A DNA stretch of 20,348 nt from AWTP1-13 sp039808585 (GTDB lineage Bacteria; Pseudomonadota; Alphaproteobacteria; Rhizobiales; Hyphomicrobiaceae), in contig JBDHTJ010000091.1 of assembly GCA_039808585.1 (NCBI GenBank), forward strand, positions 1 to 20,348, in the 5' to 3' direction. Below, piece after piece: positions 16,239 through 20,348 of this stretch. A program made the translations under genes and the position numbers. The notes under the pieces are model-generated. The model had not been told where the DNA came from and did not search any database. It saw nothing but the letters and a program-made list of their open reading frames with translations. Each line of letters opens with the position of its first letter. Position 1 is the first letter of the stretch.

Positions 16239-16999
16239 CCTCCGGCAGCGACACGAATGGTGATGCGCTACTGCGGGTGCGAAACCTTTCTTACAGCTAT
16301 GGCGCCGTCGAAGCCTTGCGGTCGGTAGATCTTGAGGTCCGTGAAGGCGAACTGGTTGCACTCATCGGAAGCAACGGGGCCGGCAAGAGCACATGCCTGA
16401 AGGCGATTGCCGGCCTGCTTCGCCCGGTCCGCGGCAGCATCACGCTCGCAGGCCAGGAGATGTCCGGCCGTCCGGCCCACCGCGTGGTCGAGGCTGGCAT
16501 CGTACTGGTGCCGGAGGGACGTCGTCTGTTCGGCGACCAGACCGTGATGGACAATCTTCTTCTCGGCTCCTATCGCCGAAGGAACGCGCCCGGCACGAAA
16601 GACGCGCGCCATCTCGCCCAGGGGTTTCTCGACCAGTTTCCCATCCTGCGAGAGCGCCAGGGTCTTCCGGCAGGTTCTTTGAGCGGCGGGCAACAGCAAA
16701 TGCTTGCGATCTCGCGCGGTCTCATGGCGAGCCCCCGCATTCTCTTGCTGGACGAGCCTTCGCTCGGCCTGGCACCGATCCTCGTGCGGCAGATCTTCGA
16801 CATGATCATTGAACTGCGTCGGTCGGGGCTGACGATCCTGCTGGTCGAGCAGATGGCGCGCCTTGCGCTGCGCGTTGCCGATCGCGCCTACATCCTGGAG
16901 CAGGGCCGCATCACTCTACAAGGACCGGCCGCCGAGCTTCTCAAGCATCCGGATGTGGCCCGAGGCTATCTCGGCGCCATGGACTCGAAGGTAGAGTAG
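16235..16999 (+). CDS. ABC importer ATPase, LivF type (importer 2)
   Basis: 254-residue ATPase. Walker A GSNGAGKST 45-53, signature LSGGQQQ 149-155, Walker B ILLLDEP 169-175 followed by SLGLAP, and the VEQ motif with the Q typical of LivF. The ATG overlaps the preceding stop (ATGA), with GAGGAGG upstream inside the end of the fusion gene, so translation is coupled. The N-terminus is about 10 residues longer than in the LivF of importer 1. It would form a heterodimer with the ATPase half of the fusion and drive uptake. The next gene, the binding protein, begins 21 bases later. Confidence 0.95.
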   Translation: MTSGSDTNGDALLRVRNLSYSYGAVEALRSVDLEVREGELVALIGSNGAGKSTCLKAIAGLLRPVRGSITLAGQEMSGRPAHRVVEAGIVLVPEGRRLFGDQTVMDNLLLGSYRRRNAPGTKDARHLAQGFLDQFPILRERQGLPAGSLSGGQQQMLAISRGLMASPRILLLDEPSLGLAPILVRQIFDMIIELRRSGLTILLVEQMARLALRVADRAYILEQGRITLQGPAAELLKHPDVARGYLGAMDSKVE

Positions 17000-17020
17000 T
17001 CTTTGAAAAGGATGAGGACC

Positions 17021-18214
17021 ATGACTGTGACACGCAAGGCGAAAGGTACTACCCGACGCACCGCCCTCAAAGGTCTCGGTACCGTCGTTGCAGCTTCGAT
17101 TGTTGGGTCGCACGCCCGTGCCGCCGATCCGATCAAGATCGGCCTGTCGGCAGCCTATTCCGGTCCGAACGCGACAGCGGGCCCCGCACTGCAGCGCGGC
17201 GCAGACCTTGCCATCGAAGAGATCAACGCAGCCGGGGGTGTGCTCGGGCGTCCACTCCAGATGGCCACCCGCGACAACGAGCACAAGCTTGATCGAGGTG
17301 TGGCCCAGACCCGGGAACTGATCGAGCGCGAAGGTTGCGTTGCAATCCTTGGTTCCCAGGGCAGTTTCATCGGTGTGGCCGTGATCGAGACGATCCACGA
17401 ATTGAAGGTGCCGTGGTTCGCGCTTGCCGTCGGCGGCGTCGGCATCATCGAGAACAATCGCAGCCCGAACTACATGTTCCGCGTGGCGACGAACGATCGC
17501 GAAGTGGCGAAGTTCCTGGTAACTTATGGCTTGGATAAACTTGGCAGCAAGAAGTTCGGGATTCTCAACGAGGATTCGGGCTGGGGCGTACCGGCAATAG
17601 CCGACCTACAGGCGGCCCTCAAGGAGCGTGGTCTCGAGCCTGCCAGCTCCGACAAGATGAAGGTGGGCGACAGTGATTTCACACCGCAGGTTCTGCGTGC
17701 GAAGAATGCGGGCGTCGACACGATCGTCACGTTCTCCAACGCCGTCGAGATGGCTAACGCGCTCAAGGCAGCCAACAAGATCGGCTACAAGCCGAATGTC
17801 ATCAGCGCATGGGGCTTGGCGAACCCGACGTTCCCGTCCCTTGCCGGCGCCCTCGGAGACGGTGTGCTCGTGATGCAAACGTTCACATTCGTGCAGAACA
17901 AAAATCCGAAGGCTGTCGCTCTCTTTAAGCGCTATCTGGATAAGTACAAGGACGTGAAGGACGCCACGGAAGTGCCGTTTCCCAGCTACACGGCTAATTC
18001 CTACGATGCCACTCACATGATCGCGCTTGCGATCAAGAAGGCTGGCAGCACGGAAGGACCGAAAATGCAGGCGGCACTCGAGAACCTCGGTGCCTATGAC
18101 GGCTTGCTCAAGGCCTACAACAATCCGTTCTCGGCGGCTCGCCACGAGGCGCTCGAGCCAAAGGATTATTCGATGACCGTATGGAAGGGCAACCGGCTCG
18201 AACTGGTGGGCTAG
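17021..18214 (+). CDS. ABC importer substrate-binding protein with Tat-type signal (importer 2)
   Basis: Periplasmic binding protein of the branched-chain amino acid/amide family, 397 residues. Its signal peptide has a twin arginine (TTRRTALKG at about 10-18), a moderately hydrophobic stretch and a likely cleavage after ARA at residue 34; this resembles a Tat signal, unlike the Sec-type signal of importer 1. The mature part opens IKIGLSAAYSGP and continues with RGADLAIEEINAAGG, standard for the family. Possible starts are a TTG at 17003 and ATGs at 17012 and 17021; I choose 17021 because AAAGGA and GAGG lie just before it. Unlike importer 1, the binding protein is the last gene of its operon and is followed closely by a stem-loop. 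The ligand is unknown; divergence from the other binding protein suggests a different but related ligand. Confidence 0.94.
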   Translation: MTVTRKAKGTTRRTALKGLGTVVAASIVGSHARAADPIKIGLSAAYSGPNATAGPALQRGADLAIEEINAAGGVLGRPLQMATRDNEHKLDRGVAQTRELIEREGCVAILGSQGSFIGVAVIETIHELKVPWFALAVGGVGIIENNRSPNYMFRVATNDREVAKFLVTYGLDKLGSKKFGILNEDSGWGVPAIADLQAALKERGLEPASSDKMKVGDSDFTPQVLRAKNAGVDTIVTFSNAVEMANALKAANKIGYKPNVISAWGLANPTFPSLAGALGDGVLVMQTFTFVQNKNPKAVALFKRYLDKYKDVKDATEVPFPSYTANSYDATHMIALAIKKAGSTEGPKMQAALENLGAYDGLLKAYNNPFSAARHEALEPKDYSMTVWKGNRLELVG

Positions 18215-18226
18215 GCCCATGACAAC

Positions 18227-18253
18227 GCCACCCGGATAGTCCTCCCGGGTGGC
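18227..18253 (+). terminator. Stem-loop at the end of importer 2 operon
   Basis: A perfect nine-base stem, GCCACCCGG and CCGGGTGGC, with a nine-base loop, starting 13 bases past the stop codon. Only a weak run (CTCTTGT) follows on the plus strand; on the minus strand it is followed by GTTGTCAT. It probably ends or protects the importer 2 message and could also act on the convergent acyl-CoA dehydrogenase transcript. Confidence 0.65.
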
Positions 18254-18403
18254 CTCTTGTGCCGCTCGGCAGCGTACGGCCGGGGCTGCCAATGGCCGCC
18301 CGCAATGAGACCTGCGCGATGCCGCGATGACGCCGGGCGTTTTCTCCAGCTCACGCGACGCATCAGCCTCATCGAATTCCTCTCAGGCTAACAGCGCGAT
18401 CAC

Positions 18404-19555
18404 TTACCAACCCATCTGACGCGCCGCCAGGTCCTTCATGATCTCCTCCGCGCCACCGCCTATAGCGTTGACCTTTACCTCGCGAAAGATGCGCTCGACC
18501 TTGGTCCCGCGCATGAAGCCCATGCCGCCGTGAAGCTGGACCGCCTCTGACGCGCAGAAGGCCATGGTTTGCGTCGCTTGGTTCTTGAGCAGGCAGATGT
18601 CCGCAACAGGGCGCTCGCCCTGTTCGATGCGCCACGCAGTCATCTCCAAGTAAGCCTGCGTGGCCGCAATACGCTGGGCCATATCGGCAAGCTTGTGACG
18701 TACGACCTGCTGATCGATTAGTCGCCCCCCGAATACCCGCCGCGCGCTGGTCCACGCCACCGTCTCATCAAGACAGACCCGGGCGAAACCATTGCAGGCC
18801 GCAGCCATGCCGATCCGCTCTGAGTTGAAATTCAGCATGATGCCGCGGAAACCGTCGTTCTCATCGCCGATCAGGTTCTCGACTGGCACCTCGACGTCAT
18901 CGAAGTGAAGAGCCGCCGTGTCCGATGCCCACCAACCCATCTTCTTCAGAGGCGTCTGCGTAAATCCCTTCATGCCGCGTTCGATCAGCAAGAGGGAGAT
19001 ACCGCGCTTGCCCGGGCCACCCGTTCTCACGGCGACGGTATAGTAGTCCGCGCGCACACCAGAGGTGATGAACATCTTCGCGCCGTTGACCACATATCGG
19101 TCGTCGCGCCGCTCGGCTCTCGTCGTGATAGCCGCGACGTCGCTGCCGCCTCCAGGCTCCGTTATGGCGAGCGCTGAGATCTTCTCTCCCGAGAGAATCT
19201 CTCGGAGAACACGATCCTTCATTGCCTTGGTACCGAGGCGCACGATCGGCGGGGTGCCGATGGTGTGGCTATTGACACTTGCCGAGACGCCGCCTGAGCC
19301 TGCCTTCGCCATTTCCTGCGCCGCAACAATACGCATGAATTGATCGCAAGGTGTCCCGCCGTACTCCTCTGGATATCCCAGTCCCAGCAGCCCCACGCCA
19401 GCAGCCTTCTTGTATAGATCGCGCGGGAACGTCCCAGCTTCATCCCATTCGTCTACGTGCGGCGTGATCTCGCGCTCTACGAAGCGCCTCATCGCGGATC
19501 GGAAGGCTTCGTGGCCTTCCGTGTAGAAGAGACGTCTCAAAGCTGCGTCTGACAC
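18404..19555 (-). CDS. Acyl-CoA dehydrogenase
   Basis: FAD-dependent enzyme that introduces an alpha-beta double bond into an acyl-CoA and passes electrons to electron-transferring flavoprotein. From the GTG at 19555 it is 383 residues, the family norm. The FAD/substrate motif AITEPGGGSDVA is at 130-141, the second strand domain has NGAKMFITSG, and the C-terminus has QLHGGMGFMRGTKVERIFRE. The C-terminal position that carries the base in short- and medium-chain enzymes is glycine here (IGGGAEEI), while E246 in NSERIGMA sits where isovaleryl-CoA dehydrogenase has its base, so this looks like the branched-chain/isovaleryl type. The frame stays open for 79 codons upstream (to 19792), but that part resembles nothing and has no ATG near the family start; the GTG has a modest GGA upstream. 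Inferred role: oxidising the CoA ester made by the ligase at the other end of the cluster. Confidence 0.92.
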   Translation of the reverse strand: MSDAALRRLFYTEGHEAFRSAMRRFVEREITPHVDEWDEAGTFPRDLYKKAAGVGLLGLGYPEEYGGTPCDQFMRIVAAQEMAKAGSGGVSASVNSHTIGTPPIVRLGTKAMKDRVLREILSGEKISALAITEPGGGSDVAAITTRAERRDDRYVVNGAKMFITSGVRADYYTVAVRTGGPGKRGISLLLIERGMKGFTQTPLKKMGWWASDTAALHFDDVEVPVENLIGDENDGFRGIMLNFNSERIGMAAACNGFARVCLDETVAWTSARRVFGGRLIDQQVVRHKLADMAQRIAATQAYLEMTAWRIEQGERPVADICLLKNQATQTMAFCASEAVQLHGGMGFMRGTKVERIFREVKVNAIGGGAEEIMKDLAARQMGW

Positions 19556-20264
19556 TGTAGGATCCGCGCGAAAACCACCAATACTGCGGATGCTGCCACA
19601 GTTGCTCGAAGTTCGGAAGTCGCGTCGGTTGGCCAGCCCGTTTTGGCTTGGTATGTCAGCGTGCTTCGGAGTGTTCGGGGGCGCCCTGTATTGGGTGTTG
19701 GAAGGGCATCGGTCTGGCAGTGCCCGCAATTGATGGATTGGGTGGCGGATCGAGATCCCCGAGGCGCATGGAGGCAAGTGTTGCAGTGGCAATCACTCTG
19801 CATCAGCGACCGCTTCGGCTCTTCGCACAAATTCCAGATAGATCTTTGCGCCGAGCAGCCTTGAGATTTTCCTGTTCTCAAATACGCCGCGATGCCACTT
19901 CCCCTGAGGCTCTGAGCCGTCATGGACAGCGCGGAAAATGGCTGTCGCGCTAGGGAACTACCACGAGGGTGAAGAACGGGAGCAACAACAAGTTGAGCAA
20001 GGTGCGTTATCCTTACAGCACATTGACTTCAGCAATCCAATACTGGACGGCCCCGATGGGTAGGATAGATCCGCCTGGGAAAGGTGAGTCTGCCCAACGC
20101 CTGAGGTGACCGCTGCGAGCATTGCCAGCATTTCTTTCGTACGATCAAGTTTGACAAGAGTTTTTAGGGCTGTGGAGGACCTAGCAGCAGCGTGCGGTGC
20201 GCACTTGTGCTTTCCCGCCTTGCAGTGGAAGGGTTGCCTCCCTAGCCCACTGATGGAGGACGAA
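19556..20264. other. Gene-free stretch, possibly with a small gene remnant
   Basis: No recognisable complete gene in about 700 bases. On the minus strand an open piece between a stop at about 19958-19960 and a TGA at 19793-19795 reads like ordinary protein (it includes the short run RKISRLLGAKIYLEFV) but has no start codon I can defend and no family I recognise; it may be a remnant. The minus-strand reading frame at 19958-20299 has many cysteines and looks like a chance frame. A TTGACA at 20151-20156 has no matching -10 box at the right distance. The promoter of the acyl-CoA dehydrogenase and that of the gene starting at 20265 should lie here. Confidence 0.4.
20255..20260 (+). promoter_or_regulatory. 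Strong ribosome-binding site of the right-edge gene
   Basis: GGAGGA four bases before the ATG at 20265. Another in-frame ATG at 20253 overlaps this site, so 20265 is the better start. Confidence 0.65.
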
Positions 20265-20348
20265 ATGGGGAATGTTCTGAGGATCGCGATCATCGCCACT
20301 GCAGGCCTTGCCGCCAGCTCCGCGGCGCACGCCGGCTGCAGCAGGCTC
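20265..20348 (+). CDS. Start of a secreted protein, cut by the window edge
   Basis: Only 28 codons are present and the frame is open to the last base. They encode a clear signal peptide: MGNVLRIAIIATAGLAAS, then a small-residue stretch ending in SAAHA, a typical signal peptidase I site, followed by GCSRL. A cysteine follows one residue later, but the residues before it do not fit a lipobox. The GGAGGA just upstream supports a real start. The mature protein is outside the window, so the function is unknown; it is probably periplasmic or secreted. It is the first gene after a 0.7 kb gap and need not belong to the catabolic cluster. Confidence 0.6.
   Translation, partial: MGNVLRIAIIATAGLAASSAAHAGCSRL

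Noticed and set aside
20151..20156. TTGACA as a -35 box for the right-edge gene
   Set aside because: No acceptable -10 box lies 16-18 bases downstream; the sequence there is GGAGGA-like.
1..20348. CRISPR arrays, tRNA/rRNA genes, insertion sequences or prophage parts
   Set aside because: No regularly spaced repeats, cloverleaf-like segments, transposase or integrase motifs, or terminal inverted repeats were seen in any part of the window.

Overview
The window reads as a catabolic and transport island of a GC-rich proteobacterium, most likely an alphaproteobacterium of the Rhizobiales type. This is inferred from gene content and style (paired branched-chain-amino-acid-type ABC operons, LivM-LivG fusions, a LysR regulator, acyl-CoA enzymes). 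No RNA gene or taxonomic marker is present to confirm it.

Layout from left to right. Positions 1-472 hold no recognisable gene. An acyl-CoA synthetase (473-2380, minus) is followed by about 0.6 kb without a convincing gene. Then comes a complete HAAT-family ABC importer on the minus strand, transcribed in the order binding protein (7655-6414), LivH permease, LivM-LivG fusion, LivF ATPase. A LysR regulator (7919-8890, plus) is divergent from that importer. Next is a block of ring-opening or amide-type hydrolases: cyclase-family hydrolase 1 (plus), an amidase-signature amidase (plus), cyclase 2 (plus), cyclase 3 (minus, convergent with 2) and cyclase 4 (plus). Cyclase 4 leads directly into a second complete importer (LivH, LivM-LivG fusion, LivF, binding protein; plus), which ends in a clear stem-loop. 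An acyl-CoA dehydrogenase follows on the minus strand (18404-19555), then about 0.7 kb without a recognised gene, and finally the first 28 codons of a secreted protein running off the right edge.

How the genes may work together (inference): the two importers bring in one or two related amide, amino-acid-like or N-heterocyclic compounds. The four metal-dependent cyclase/kynurenine-formamidase/isatin-hydrolase-type enzymes and the amidase open rings or hydrolyse amide bonds. The acid released is activated by the CoA ligase and oxidised by the acyl-CoA dehydrogenase. The LysR protein is the probable pathway regulator. The substrate cannot be read from the sequence. Four PF04199-type paralogues in one cluster, in two subfamilies and bracketed by two importers, is the most unusual feature and the best candidate for an undescribed degradation pathway.
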